A DNA stretch of 64,000 nt from Kitasatospora sp. CB01950 (GCF_001905465.1 NZ_LISX01000011.1:62001-126000), one strand, 5' to 3'. Positions 1-8,911 are shown, counted from the first letter of the stretch. Notes: generated by a model from the sequence alone, not told the origin. Program-made: numbers and translations.

Positions 1-2304
1 CTCCCCGTAGGTGAGCAGCGTCCGGGTGCGCGGGCCCCGGTCGGTCAGCTCGGTGGCCATCACGAAGCTGGAGCCGTGCGGCACGCTCGCGCCGCTTGCC
101 GGGTAGGTGCCGCCGCCCGCGCCCGAACTCGGCCCGGCCGTCAGCACGTTGAAGCACCCGATCTGCCCGGCGCACCCGTGCAGCGGGATACCCGCCCAGC
201 GCTGCACGTCGCCGATCGCGGCGTTCACCGGCAGCCCGCGCGCCGCCGGCGCGCGGACGGCGTCGGCGAACGCGCGCTGCGCGTCCGGGCTGTCGGCGGC
301 GATGCCGCGCGGGGTGGTCAGCGGCTCGGCCGGGTCGTACGGGACGGTCTGCCAGGCCCTGGTGCGGGTGCCCGCCAGCGCGTCGCGGTACGCCTGCCAG
401 AGCACGGTGCCCCTGCTGTCGGCGTCGCCCCGGGTGTTCCACGCGGCGAGCACGTCGCACGCGGCGCGCACGTCCACGCCGGTGCCGTCGGAGGCCGTGA
501 TCTGCGGGTGGGCGCGGCACAGGGCGACGGCGTCGTCGCGGTCGAGCTCGGCGCTCTGTACGCGGTTGCCGAACATGGCGTCCTGCAGCGTGCCGAGGGT
601 GAAGCCGGGCGCGCCCAGGCCGTCGGTGCCGGCCCGGCGGTCGGCGATCATCCGCAGGCCCAGCTGCGGCCGCGAGGCGAGTTGCGGGCCGCCGTTGTAG
701 ACGGCGGGCAGGCCGGCGAGTGGCGCGTCCGCGTTGGTCAGGTACGGGCCGTTGTTGGAGTTGGCGACGTAGTCGGTGCGGCTCAGCGTGGGGTGGTCGG
801 CCGGCCCGAACACGCCGGGCACCCGCGCCTCCGGGTCGCTGCCCGGGTCGCACGCGGTGGTCGACCCGTTCAGCAGCCCGTCGATCATCGGATCGTCCAC
901 CAGGCAGCGCGCCCGCTGCTCGTCGGGCAGGTGCGGGACGGCGGAGGAGTCGGTGAAGTACGTGGTCCCGGACGTGTCGACGGCCGTGGTGTACACCCAC
1001 GGCGCGCCCTGGTAGGTCCGCTGGGCCTGCCGCAGCTGGTCGAGGTTCTGCGAACGGCCCATCGCGATCCACTCGTTGAGGGAGCGGAGGTTGTCGGCGT
1101 TGGCGTCGCGCAGCGTGTAGGCCTGCTTGTCGGTCCAGCCGGCGGCCAGCACGAAGCCCTGCCGGGAGCGGTAGACGGTCCGCTCGACGGTGGACAGCGT
1201 GCCGTCGGCCGCCCGGACGGTGACCGGGACGGTCTGCGCCGTCATCCGCTCGACCTTGCCGTCCACCAGGTACGCGGTCGGGTCGCCCGGCACCAGCGAC
1301 AGGCGGTAGAACGTCGCGTGGTCGGCGTAGCTGGTGGTGTGGCTCCAGGCGAGGCCGGCGGTGTGGCCGATCTGCAGGAACGGGATGCCGTAGAGGCCGG
1401 CGCCGCCCAGGTCCAGCACGCCCGGGATGGTCAACTGGGCCTGGTAGAACCGCTCCGAGCCCACCCACGGCAGGTGCGGGTTGGCCAGCAGCAGCCCGTG
1501 GCCGTCGCGGGAGGCGTCCCGTCCGATCGCCCAGGCGTTGCTGCCGGTGTCGGGGGTCTCGGCCGGCGCGGTGGCGGCCTTGAGCGCCGCCGGGCCCGTC
1601 GCGCCTGCGGCGGCCTTGAGCGCCGCCGGGCCCGTCGCGCCGGCGCCCGGGACGGCGGTGGCCGTCTCCTTCTTCGCCACGCCCGCAAGGGTGTTGACGT
1701 CGTACAGGATGTTCCATAGGTCGTCGGCGGTGATCGGCCCGACCCAGTCCTTCCCCCGGCAGGACGGGTCCGGGAGCCGGCCCACGCCGGTGTCGTGCAG
1801 GTAGCGGTTGTAGCCCGCGACGTAGCCGTCCACCAGCTGCCGCGCCTCGGCGGTCGGGCCGAGCGGCGCCGGCTGGTCGAGCAGCTTCCGCACCGTGCCG
1901 GAGCGGAGCAGGCTCTGCTGGTAGGTGTCGCTGTCCAGGTTGCGGAGCCGGTCCACGGTCTGCCCGTCCGGCCCGTACCGGCGCGAGCGTTCGCCGCGCA
2001 CGGTGACCACCTGGTCGGCGAGTTGGCACAGGTTGTCCTGCGCGAACGCGTAGCCGTAGCCGTAGCCGAGACCGCCGAAGTCCTGGGCGAGGACGTGCGG
2101 GATGCCGAACTCGGTCCGCCGGATCTTGGCGGTCCAGCCGCCCCCCGCCTGCCCGGCCGCCAGGTCGGTGTCGGCGGCCTGCGCGGAGGCGGGCGCGAGG
2201 GCCGTCAGCAGGCCGGCGGCGAGCCCGAGGACGAGCGGGATCGCTCCCGAACGCCGTACTTTCGCGCGAGACTGACGGTGCGTCAGTTTCGTGTTCTCTG
2301 TCAT
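1..2304 (-). CDS. Penicillin/AHL acylase-family Ntn hydrolase precursor, 3' end cut by window edge
   Basis: Secreted N-terminal-nucleophile amidohydrolase of the penicillin G / acyl-homoserine lactone / aculeacin acylase family, which cleaves acyl amides outside the cytoplasm; the substrate cannot be told from sequence. 768 residues are visible. They begin with a basic stretch and a hydrophobic signal peptide (cleavage near AQA-ADT, about residue 43), then A-chain motifs FGIPHVLAQD and AFAQDNLC. TGSNAW contains Gly254-Ser255, the expected autoprocessing site and B-chain nucleophile. Residues about 220-244 hold a tandem 12-residue duplication (unit AGATGPAALKAA) in the spacer peptide normally excised on maturation. 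The ATG start is followed directly by the basic signal-peptide N-region. The C-terminus lies outside the window. Confidence 0.9.
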   Translation of the reverse strand, partial: MTENTKLTHRQSRAKVRRSGAIPLVLGLAAGLLTALAPASAQAADTDLAAGQAGGGWTAKIRRTEFGIPHVLAQDFGGLGYGYGYAFAQDNLCQLADQVVTVRGERSRRYGPDGQTVDRLRNLDSDTYQQSLLRSGTVRKLLDQPAPLGPTAEARQLVDGYVAGYNRYLHDTGVGRLPDPSCRGKDWVGPITADDLWNILYDVNTLAGVAKKETATAVPGAGATGPAALKAAAGATGPAALKAATAPAETPDTGSNAWAIGRDASRDGHGLLLANPHLPWVGSERFYQAQLTIPGVLDLGGAGLYGIPFLQIGHTAGLAWSHTTSYADHATFYRLSLVPGDPTAYLVDGKVERMTAQTVPVTVRAADGTLSTVERTVYRSRQGFVLAAGWTDKQAYTLRDANADNLRSLNEWIAMGRSQNLDQLRQAQRTYQGAPWVYTTAVDTSGTTYFTDSSAVPHLPDEQRARCLVDDPMIDGLLNGSTTACDPGSDPEARVPGVFGPADHPTLSRTDYVANSNNGPYLTNADAPLAGLPAVYNGGPQLASRPQLGLRMIADRRAGTDGLGAPGFTLGTLQDAMFGNRVQSAELDRDDAVALCRAHPQITASDGTGVDVRAACDVLAAWNTRGDADSRGTVLWQAYRDALAGTRTRAWQTVPYDPAEPLTTPRGIAADSPDAQRAFADAVRAPAARGLPVNAAIGDVQRWAGIPLHGCAGQIGCFNVLTAGPSSGAGGGTYPASGASVPHGSSFVMATELTDRGPRTRTLLTYGE
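1574..1645 (-). repeat. Tandem 36-bp duplication inside the acylase spacer peptide
   Basis: Two head-to-tail 36-bp units (1574-1609 and 1610-1645) differ at one base and encode a doubled 12-residue Ala/Gly-rich segment just upstream of the autocleavage Gly-Ser. Being in frame and in the disposable spacer, it should be tolerated by the enzyme. Confidence 0.85.
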
Positions 2305-2686
2305 GTGCTCCACGTTTCCGTCCCGGTCTGTCGTCGGTCATCGACCCACGGGACGACGTGGGCCTCGCCCGGCAGGCGTACGGACTACATCCGGAGGAGG
2401 ACGGATCTCCGCACCGTGGTCGTGATCACCGTGGCGCGCAGTGAAATCGGTTGCCCCGTCCGGAAGTTGCCGGGGGCCGACCCGGCCGGGCGGTGGCCTG
2501 CGATGCCGTCCTGGGGCGGGGCGAAGCCCTGCGGGTGCGCCCGCTCGTCCCGGAGCGTGGTGACGGCGCGCACCCTGGGCGGCGACCACCGCGTGAGGCC
2601 CGACCTCTTCGACAGGACGACCGCCGCCCCTCCCCGGCCGGAGTTCCGGCAGGTCCTGGCATACTTCAGGCCCAACCGACCTGTGC
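2305..2686. other. Divergent intergenic region, no gene seen
   Basis: 382 bp between the divergent acylase and hydrolase genes. All open frames here are short and lack recognisable protein features. It must hold the promoters of both genes, but I see no confident -35/-10 pair or dyad. Confidence 0.5.
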
Positions 2687-3556
2687 GTGGAGGCCTTGGT
2701 GGAACGGGAGTTGACCGAGCCCTGGGAGGGCCTGCTGTGCACGCCCGACGGCGACGACAGCGGCGCGGGGGTGCTGGTGCTGGCCGGCTCCAGCGGGCGG
2801 GTCGATCGGGAACGGGCCCGACTGCTGGCCCGCGCCGGGCTGACCGCACTGGCGATCCGCTGGTTCGGCGGCCCCGGCCAGCCGCCCGGCATCTGCGAAG
2901 TCCCGCTGGAGACCTTCACCGCGGCGATCGACCTGCTGCAGCGCCGCGGCGTACGGCGCATCGGCGTACTCGGCTCCTCCAAGGGCGCGGAAGCCGCCCT
3001 GCTGACGGCCGTTCACGCCCCCCGGGTCGACGCGGTCGTCGCGATCTCGCCCACCTCGCTGGTCTGGAGCAACGTCGGCCCCGGCCTGGACGGCGCCGAG
3101 CGCCCGTACCGCTCCTGCTGGACGTGGCAGGGCCGCCCGCTCCCGTTCGTGCCGATGGACGAGACCTGGACGCCCACCGAATCGCCCGGCCGCCCGGTCG
3201 CCGTCCGCGGCGCCTACGAACAGGCCGCCCGGACCTTCCCCGACGCCCTGCCCCCGGCGGCCATCCCCGTCGAACACACCCGGGCCGACCTCCTCCTCGT
3301 CGCAGGCGGCGACGACGCGATGTGGCCCTCCGCCCCCTTCGCCGAGCAACTCGCCGCCCGCCGCCGCGCCGCCGGCCTCCCCAGTCGACTCGTCCACCAC
3401 CCCGCCGCCGGCCACCGCCCCCGCCTCCCCGGCGAACCCCTGTTCCCCGCCTCCCCGACCTACGCCTACGGCGGCACCCCGGAGGCCGACGCCCTCCTCG
3501 GCGCGGCCGCCTGGCCGCACATCGTGGAGGTCCTGACGACCAGTCGGATGCGCTGA
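2687..3556 (+). CDS. Alpha/beta hydrolase, acyl-CoA thioesterase / BAAT C-terminal domain-like
   Basis: 289-residue alpha/beta hydrolase resembling the C-terminal domain of bile-acid-CoA:amino acid N-acyltransferase and acyl-CoA thioesterases. The nucleophile elbow is GSSKG (residues 96-100, Ser98). An acidic residue in AGGDDAMW and a late histidine in PAAGHRP complete a plausible triad. There is no signal peptide, so it is cytoplasmic. Bacterial members lack the N-terminal beta-sandwich of the animal enzymes, as here. The start is a GTG. The gene stands alone, divergent from the secreted acylase; a functional link is only positional. Confidence 0.8.
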   Translation: MEALVERELTEPWEGLLCTPDGDDSGAGVLVLAGSSGRVDRERARLLARAGLTALAIRWFGGPGQPPGICEVPLETFTAAIDLLQRRGVRRIGVLGSSKGAEAALLTAVHAPRVDAVVAISPTSLVWSNVGPGLDGAERPYRSCWTWQGRPLPFVPMDETWTPTESPGRPVAVRGAYEQAARTFPDALPPAAIPVEHTRADLLLVAGGDDAMWPSAPFAEQLAARRRAAGLPSRLVHHPAAGHRPRLPGEPLFPASPTYAYGGTPEADALLGAAAWPHIVEVLTTSRMR

Positions 3557-3662
3557 CCGCGGGGGCCGGTGCCGGAGTCGGTCCCGATCGCCAGGGTGCC
3601 CTTCACGTCGTCGTGCGGTGCGGATCTCGCGACGGCTCCCTCCGACGGCGAAGGACCCTGTG

Positions 3663-4184
3663 ATGACTGCTGAGCCGGTGCCCCGGCAGCCGCTCGACGA
3701 CGAGCGGATCGGCCGACGGCCGGCCCGGATACGCGAACTGTTCGCGCGCCGGGCCGCCCTGCGGCCGGGCGACGGCGAGGTGTGGCGGACCGGCTGCTCC
3801 GCGTTGACGGAGGCCGAGGTGGTGGAGACGGAGAGCGGGCTGGGGCTGCGGCTGCCGGAGAACTATCGCCGGTACCTGCTGGAGTTCGGCGAGCCCGCCC
3901 ACCTGCTGATGGCGTACGACGGGCGGCTCGTCCGCGAGCAGAAGGGCCCGAGGCCCGCCGAGCCCTTCCCCCTCGACCGCCCCTGGGCCGGCCTGTCGGC
4001 ACAGATCACCGACTGGGAGGAGACCGAGGGGACCGACTTCTTCGAGGACGGACCGGGCGAGTTCTACGGCCAGTTCGACGATCCGGAGGCATGCGGCCCG
4101 CCTCCCAGCCTTCCCGCGCCGACCGATCGACGGCGCATCACAGGATCGATCGCCGACCCGGCCCGCCGTCGATCGGGCGATTGA
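3663..4184 (+). pseudogene. SUKH (SMI1/KNR4) family immunity-like protein, C-terminally truncated
   Basis: The first ~140 residues have the SUKH pattern: an LTEAEVVETES segment, then LRLPENYRRYLLEFGEPA, and a PFPLDRPW strand. The family acts as immunity proteins of contact-dependent toxins or as regulatory adaptors. After EFYGQFDDPEA the expected C-terminal half (the sheet ending in a tryptophan-rich segment) is missing and replaced by a proline/arginine-rich tail of about 30 residues read from DNA containing a perfect 11-bp inverted repeat. The gene therefore appears to run into former intergenic DNA. ATG at 3663 is preferred over 3618 because SUKH similarity begins soon after it. No toxin gene is adjacent. 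Confidence 0.6.
4123..4176. terminator. Inverted repeat (terminator-like) inside the 3' end of the SUKH gene
   Basis: CCGATCGACGG (4123-4133) and CCGTCGATCGG (4166-4176) form a perfect 11-bp dyad with a 32-nt spacer, itself rich in GATCG. It ends just before the SUKH stop codon, as if a former transcription terminator had been captured into the reading frame. Confidence 0.45.
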
Positions 4185-4225
4185 CGGAGGGCCGGAGACG
4201 GAGTCGTGATCGGCCGGCCCGGCTG

Positions 4226-4849
4226 TCACAGTCGCGACTCGGTGGGAAACCCGGTCCGGCGGAGCTCGGCCGGAAGGTGCGACATGTCGCCGTGGGCCAG
4301 CAGGGTGGCCGGGCGGCCCGGCGTCCGGCGGATGACGGTCAGCGAGGCGTTGCCGTGGTTGAGCCCGAGCCGGCGCCAGCTCGGCGCGTCCAGGGCGTGG
4401 CGCACCAGCCGGCCGATCAGGAAGTTGTGGGTCACCAGCAGCTCGTGGCGCTCCTCGCCGCCCGCCACCGGCTCGGTGAACCGCTCGACCGCCTGCGCCG
4501 CCAGCCGCAGGCCGCGCGCACGCTCCTCCGCCGTGGCCTGCGCGAGGAACGCGAGGAGGAAGTCCGTTCAGTCGGACGGCAGTTCGGCCCGCGACGGGAC
4601 GTACGGAACATAGTCGCCCGCCGGCTCGGACACCTGCGCCGGGACACCGTCGAGCTGCTCGCACACCAACCGCGCAGTCTGCGCGGCCCGGGCCGGCGGG
4701 CCGTGATGGACGACGGACAGCGGCCGCCCCGCCAGCCGACGGCCGAGCAGCACGGCCTGCCGCCGCCCGCGCTCCGACAGCCCGCTCTCGTCCGCCAACG
4801 CCTCGCCTCGCCGTGCCAGGTACAGGTAGCGGGCGGCTCGTTCCGTCAT
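4226..4849 (-). pseudogene. Histidine phosphatase (phosphoglycerate mutase) family, in-frame stop and lost catalytic His
   Basis: Read through one TGA (4568-4570), a single frame gives a complete ~207-residue histidine phosphatase: LARRGEAL at the N-terminus, GLSERGRRQAVLLGRRL, then after the stop ERHELLVTHNFLIGRLVRHAL and NHGNASLTVI. Upstream and downstream segments share one frame, so a single nonsense change splits it. The phosphohistidine motif RHG reads RRG, so the nucleophile is gone even if the stop were suppressed. Start ATG at 4849 follows GGAG with good spacing; an upstream ATG at 4897 is also open. Known family role: phosphoester hydrolysis or mutase reactions. Here, almost surely dead. 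Confidence 0.85.
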
Positions 4850-5111
4850 CCTCGGGGCTCCTTCATGCGGTCGGTGCGTTCGGCGGCCGATCGTCATGAC
4901 TCCCGCGCGGGGGCGACCGGTTCGCCGGGAGTCCGACCGGGCGTCGGGCGGGCAGGTAACGAGGCTCGTCGAATCACTCGCCCCGACTGCCCGCCGGGCG
5001 GTTCCATGGACTCACGCCGGAGGCTTGCCGGACACTTCACAGACCGTCCGGGAAGAAGCGCCCCAGCCGGTGATCACGGCCCAACTCCGTTCGTGGGAAA
5101 GGACATTGTCC

Positions 5112-6104
5112 ATGAAGATCGCGCGCAGGCCGGCGGCCGCCGCCGGAATCGTGGCGGCCGCCATGGGGCTCGTGACGGCGGTGACCGGCCCGGCCGCCGC
5201 CGGCCCGGTGGTCGGCGTCGACCGCGCACGCTTCGTCGCGCACTTCGATGCGGCTGCCGGGCAGACCACGGAGAACATCGCCCTGGAGCCCGACGGTTCG
5301 GCCGACGTCACCTTCTCGGTGAGCCACCAGGTCGCCCACGTCGGCCTCGACGGTCGCACCCGGGTGCTGGCCACCCTCCCGACCCCGCCCGACGGCGGCG
5401 TCGACACGCCGGTGTTCGGTCAGCCGCTCGCCACCGGCATCGCCCGCGCCGACGACGGCACCCTGTACGTCCTGTACGTCGCGGGCAGCGCCGACCTGAC
5501 GGGCGTCTGGCGGCTGAGCCCCGGCAGCCGCACACCGGAGCGCATCGCCGCCCTCCCGGCGGACAGCATCCCCAACGGCATGGCCCTGGACCGGCGCACC
5601 GGCACCCTCTACATCGCCGACTCGAACCTGAGCACGATCTGGACCGTCCCGGTCACCGGCGGCAGCGCGGTTCGCTGGGCCACCGCCCCGGAGCTCGCGC
5701 CGGCCGTGGGCGACCTCGGGGCGAACGGCCTGAAGGTGCACGGCGGTGCGGTCTGGGTCACCAACACGTCCTACGGGACGGTCCTGCGCGTCCCCATCGG
5801 CGACGGCGGCCGGCCGGGGGCGGTCGAGACCCGGGCCGCCGGCCTCGGCCCCGTCGACGACTTCGACTTCACCGGCCGCAGCGATCAGATCCTCGCCGCC
5901 CTCGTCGAGGGCCCCAGCCAAGTCGTCCTGATCGAGCCCGACGGCACCCGCTCCACCGTCCTTACCGCGGCGGACGGCCTCCAGAACCCGACCTCCGTTG
6001 CCGTACGCGGCCACACCGCCTACATCGGCAGCGCCGCCTACGCCACCGCCACCGACCCCAACCTGATCACCGCCCACCTCACCCCCGGGCCGTCCCACCC
6101 CTGA
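5112..6104 (+). CDS. Secreted SMP-30/gluconolactonase-like beta-propeller protein
   Basis: 330-residue exported protein. MKIARRPAAAAG and a hydrophobic stretch ending TGPAAAGP form a signal peptide. The mature part shows repeated blade-like strands typical of SMP-30/NHL-type six-bladed propellers: GIARADDGTLYVLYV, NGMALDRRTGTLYIAD, ANGLKVHGGAVWVTN. Related proteins are calcium-dependent lactonases or sugar-binding scaffolds; no specific reaction can be assigned. ATG at 5112 is chosen because it starts the signal peptide and follows AAAGGAC by about nine bases; the longer open frame upstream is not conserved-looking. It is a monocistronic gene. Confidence 0.75.
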   Translation: MKIARRPAAAAGIVAAAMGLVTAVTGPAAAGPVVGVDRARFVAHFDAAAGQTTENIALEPDGSADVTFSVSHQVAHVGLDGRTRVLATLPTPPDGGVDTPVFGQPLATGIARADDGTLYVLYVAGSADLTGVWRLSPGSRTPERIAALPADSIPNGMALDRRTGTLYIADSNLSTIWTVPVTGGSAVRWATAPELAPAVGDLGANGLKVHGGAVWVTNTSYGTVLRVPIGDGGRPGAVETRAAGLGPVDDFDFTGRSDQILAALVEGPSQVVLIEPDGTRSTVLTAADGLQNPTSVAVRGHTAYIGSAAYATATDPNLITAHLTPGPSHP

Positions 6105-6136
6105 CCAGGACACCCGAGCACCCGCCGGAGGCCGAT

Positions 6137-7135
6137 TCACGGCAGCAGCGAGCGCTCCGCGGCCTCCAGCGCGAGGTGGATCGCGCCGGTGGCGGCGGAC
6201 TCGTTGCGGAGGGGGGAGCGGTGCAGGGCGGGCGGCGAGAGGGCGATGCGGCCGAGACGGGCGCGAAGGTCGTCGACGAGGTCCGGGGCGCGTTCGATCG
6301 CGCCGCCGCCGAGCACGACGGCGTCGGGGTCGAGCAGGTGGGCGAGGGCGGCGAGGCCCGCGGCGAGGTGTTGGACGGCGCTGGCGCGGCCGGCGGGGTC
6401 GGTGAGGTCGACGTCGAGCAACTGTCGCTCCAGCCAGCCGCGTTCGGACGCATTGATGCGCGGGTCGCCGGGGCCGGCGGAGGGCGCGAGATGGCCGAGT
6501 TCGCCCGCCGCTCCCGTCGCGCCCCGGTGCAGGCGGCCGTGGATGAGCAGGCCCGAGCCGATCCGGGAACCCCAGTGGACGTAGGCCACGGTGTCGAGGC
6601 CGCGCGCCGCACCGCGCCGGTGCTCGCCGAGGACGGCGAGGTTGGCGTCGTTCTCCACCAGGATCGGACAGCGGGGGTGGGCGTCGCGCAGGTCGGCGAG
6701 GAGGCCGGCGACCGGCCATGGGCCGGGCGGGGCCGTCCCGGGGGAGGGGACGAGGCCGGGCGTGGCGACCGCGATGCCGCGCAGGCCGCCGGACTCGGGT
6801 ACGGCGGCCAGCAGTTCGGCGAGGCGCTCGGACACCTCCCGCCCGGCCCGGGCGGGCGTCAGGCCGTGGTCGTCGAGCCGCCACCGGCCGACCACGGCGC
6901 ACTGGAGATCGGCGAGCAGGACCACCAGCCGGTGCGGTCCGACGTCGATCCCGACGACATGGCCCGCCTCCGCCCGGAACCGGACCGCCCGGGCCGGCCG
7001 GGCCGGCCGGCCGAGCCCGGTGCGGGCGTTCTCCTCCCCGGCGCACTCGACCAAACCGGCCGCCTCCAGCACTCTGACCAGCTCATTGACGGTCGGCCGG
7101 GACGGTACCTCCTTGACGGGTGCGGACTCCGACAC
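6137..7135 (-). CDS. ROK family protein with an incomplete N-terminal HTH
   Basis: 332 residues. From about residue 60 it is a ROK (repressor/ORF/kinase) domain: GHVVGIDVGPHRLVVLLAD (phosphate 1 region), IAVATPGLV, VENDANLAVLGEH, YVHWGSRIGSGLLIHG, GAAGELGH and LDPDAVVLGGGAIE. ROK proteins are sugar kinases or sugar-responsive repressors. The N-terminus, RPTVNELVRVLEAAGLVE, matches only the recognition helix and last helix of the usual winged HTH. An in-frame stop directly upstream of the GTG start excludes the missing first helices, so DNA binding is doubtful. The metal-binding cysteine cluster usual for ROK proteins is absent. Divergent from the HAD gene, which it may have regulated. Confidence 0.8.
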   Translation of the reverse strand: MSESAPVKEVPSRPTVNELVRVLEAAGLVECAGEENARTGLGRPARPARAVRFRAEAGHVVGIDVGPHRLVVLLADLQCAVVGRWRLDDHGLTPARAGREVSERLAELLAAVPESGGLRGIAVATPGLVPSPGTAPPGPWPVAGLLADLRDAHPRCPILVENDANLAVLGEHRRGAARGLDTVAYVHWGSRIGSGLLIHGRLHRGATGAAGELGHLAPSAGPGDPRINASERGWLERQLLDVDLTDPAGRASAVQHLAAGLAALAHLLDPDAVVLGGGAIERAPDLVDDLRARLGRIALSPPALHRSPLRNESAATGAIHLALEAAERSLLP

Positions 7136-7198
7136 TTAGAAAGGAAACCCACTCAATGATGTGTCACCCCGTCAACTCCCCGTCCCTGAAGGGAAGTC

Positions 7199-7813
7199 AT
7201 GACCGGCACGCACGACCCCGCCGACTGGTTCGCCGACCGCCGGGCCGTTCTCTTCGACTGCGACGGTACCCTCGCCGACACCCACACGGCCCATTTCAAG
7301 GCCCTGTCCGACACGCTCGGCCCGCTCGGCATCCGGATCGGCCGGGACTGGTACCAGGACCACACCGGCACCTCCACGCCGGAGACCGTCCGGGCCGCCC
7401 TCGACCAGCACGACGTCACCCCCGCCGACCCGCTGGAGGCCCTGGTGGCGGCCTGTGAGAGGCGCTACCTCGACCACCTCGACGACGTCCGCGAGATCCG
7501 CTGGGTCGCCGACCTGGCCCGCTCCCTGGCCGGGTGCCTGCCGATCGCGGTCGCTTCCGGCGGCATGCGCGAGACGGTCGGGGCGACCCTGCAACACCTG
7601 GGCCTCGCCGACCTGTTCGCCTGCACCGTCACCCGCGACGACGTCACCGAGGGCAAGCCCGCCCCGGAGATCTTCCTGCTCGCGGCCGAGCGTCTCGGCG
7701 TCCCCCCGACCCGTTGCCTGGTCCTGGAGGACACCGACTCCGGCCTGCTCGCCGCCCGCCGCGCCGGCATGCCCGCCGTCGACATCCGGACCCGCACCCG
7801 CACCGCCGGCTGA
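7199..7813 (+). CDS. HAD-superfamily phosphatase (beta-phosphoglucomutase-like)
   Basis: 204-residue cytoplasmic HAD hydrolase. Motif I is FDCDGTLADT (Asp20 nucleophile, Asp22 general acid). Motif II is the Ser in VASGGM, motif III the Lys in EGKPAPEIF, and motif IV is LEDTDSGLLAA, which also contains the DSxxG signature of sugar-phosphate HADs. A cap domain sits between motifs I and II, as in beta-phosphoglucomutase and sugar-P phosphatases. Likely a Mg-dependent phosphatase or mutase of small phosphorylated sugars. GGGAAG precedes the ATG. Divergent from the ROK gene, which makes a shared role in sugar metabolism plausible. Confidence 0.87.
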   Translation: MTGTHDPADWFADRRAVLFDCDGTLADTHTAHFKALSDTLGPLGIRIGRDWYQDHTGTSTPETVRAALDQHDVTPADPLEALVAACERRYLDHLDDVREIRWVADLARSLAGCLPIAVASGGMRETVGATLQHLGLADLFACTVTRDDVTEGKPAPEIFLLAAERLGVPPTRCLVLEDTDSGLLAARRAGMPAVDIRTRTRTAG

Positions 7814-7833
7814 CAGCGGGGGACGGCATTCGG

Positions 7834-8217
7834 TCAGACGGGCGGGATACGGGCGCGCAGGAGGCAGAAGACGTTGCCCTCCGGGTCGGCGAGGACGTGC
7901 CAGGGCTCCCGGCCGGTCTGGCCGACGTCGGCGGGCTTCGCGCCGAGGGCGAGCAGGCGGGCGAGTTCGGCGGCCTGCTCGCGGTCGGTGGGGCTGACGT
8001 CGAGGTGCAGCGGGAGGCGGGACGGGCGGGGGTCGGTGGTGGGGCTGAGGATCAGCGTCGGCAGGGGGCCGCCGAAGCCGGTGGCGGGCGGGCCGATCTC
8101 GATGCCGCCGTCGGGTTCGCGGCCCAGTTCGACGTAGCCGAGGACCTCGCACCAGAACGCGGCGAGGAGCTCGGGGTCGCTGCAGTCGAGGATCAACTCG
8201 CTGATACGGCATGCCAT
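7834..8217 (-). CDS. VOC/glyoxalase-like domain protein
   Basis: 127-residue single VOC-fold protein of the actinobacterial glyoxalase-like type. Seen: ISELILDCSDPELLAAFWCEVLGY at the start of the first beta-alpha-beta unit, LPLHLDVSPTDRE in the second, and the closing WHVLADPEGNVFCL. The family binds metals or hydrophobic ligands and includes dioxygenases, isomerases and antibiotic-binding proteins; members of this subtype are mostly uncharacterised. Convergent with the HAD gene, 20 bp apart. No partner gene is evident. Confidence 0.8.
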   Translation of the reverse strand: MACRISELILDCSDPELLAAFWCEVLGYVELGREPDGGIEIGPPATGFGGPLPTLILSPTTDPRPSRLPLHLDVSPTDREQAAELARLLALGAKPADVGQTGREPWHVLADPEGNVFCLLRARIPPV

Positions 8218-8308
8218 TCGGCCATCCTAGAGAGGCAAGGGTGCCCTGCGGGGGCATGCCGGGGATAGGCTGCGCGAGATTCGGGGGAACGGCTGAACGG
8301 GGTGTGGC

Positions 8309-8878
8309 ATGGAGGTTCTGCGGGGCAGTCACCGGGTCCACTTCGTCGCCGCGTGGGTGCTGTGCGCCGTCGAACTGCTCTGCCTGGCGGCCACCGTGCC
8401 GCCGCTGCGGTGGGTGGCGCCGGCCTGGCTGTGGGCGTCGACGCTGGCCGCGATCGTCCTGGTCTTCGCCGCCGCCCTGGCCCGCTCCTGGTCCGTCCCG
8501 TTCCTGCGCCGGGACAGGGTGGACGGACTGCCGCACCAACTGCGGCGGCTGCCGCGCGGGGTGAAGCTCTGCTACGTGCTGACGGCCTGTCTGATCGCGG
8601 TCGGCCTGGCCACCGGCTCCGACGCGGCGGAGGTCCACAAGGACGCCACCGGCTACTACTGGACGAAGGCCGAATCCGGCGCGCACGGACGCACGTTGGT
8701 CCGCACCGAGATCGGCCAGGCCGAGTACGACCGCCGACGCGGGGCGGAGGTCCGGATCTTCACCGGCGTCCCGGCCGCGTTCGCCGTCATCGGCAGCTTC
8801 CTGGTGCTGGCCGCCGCCCTGACCTCGTTCGGCGCCGCCGACGACCCGCGGACGGGCCGCCGGCGGCGACGGCGGTGA
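8309..8878 (+). CDS. Four-helix integral membrane protein, unknown
   Basis: 189 residues with four probable membrane spans: about residues 11-34 (FVAAWVLCAVELLCLAA), 38-60 (WLWASTLAAIVLVFAAAL), 88-104 (VKLCYVLTACLIAVGLA) and 150-172 (AAFAVIGSFLVLAAAL). A hydrophilic segment between spans 3 and 4 (HKDATGYYWTKAESG) is probably extracellular, and the C-terminus is a polyarginine tail on the cytoplasmic side. I do not recognise the family. A single gene between convergent neighbours, with no catalytic motif. Confidence 0.7.
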   Translation: MEVLRGSHRVHFVAAWVLCAVELLCLAATVPPLRWVAPAWLWASTLAAIVLVFAAALARSWSVPFLRRDRVDGLPHQLRRLPRGVKLCYVLTACLIAVGLATGSDAAEVHKDATGYYWTKAESGAHGRTLVRTEIGQAEYDRRRGAEVRIFTGVPAAFAVIGSFLVLAAALTSFGAADDPRTGRRRRRR

Positions 8879-8911
8879 CGAACAGCCCGACCTCGGCGGG
8901 CCGTTGGGGCG

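Noticed and set aside
3782..7159. 1125-residue plus-strand open frame
   Set aside because: It is a GC-driven shadow across SUKH, phosphatase, propeller and ROK genes. Its translation is Arg/Gly/Ala-rich without domain patterns, while other frames give clear families.
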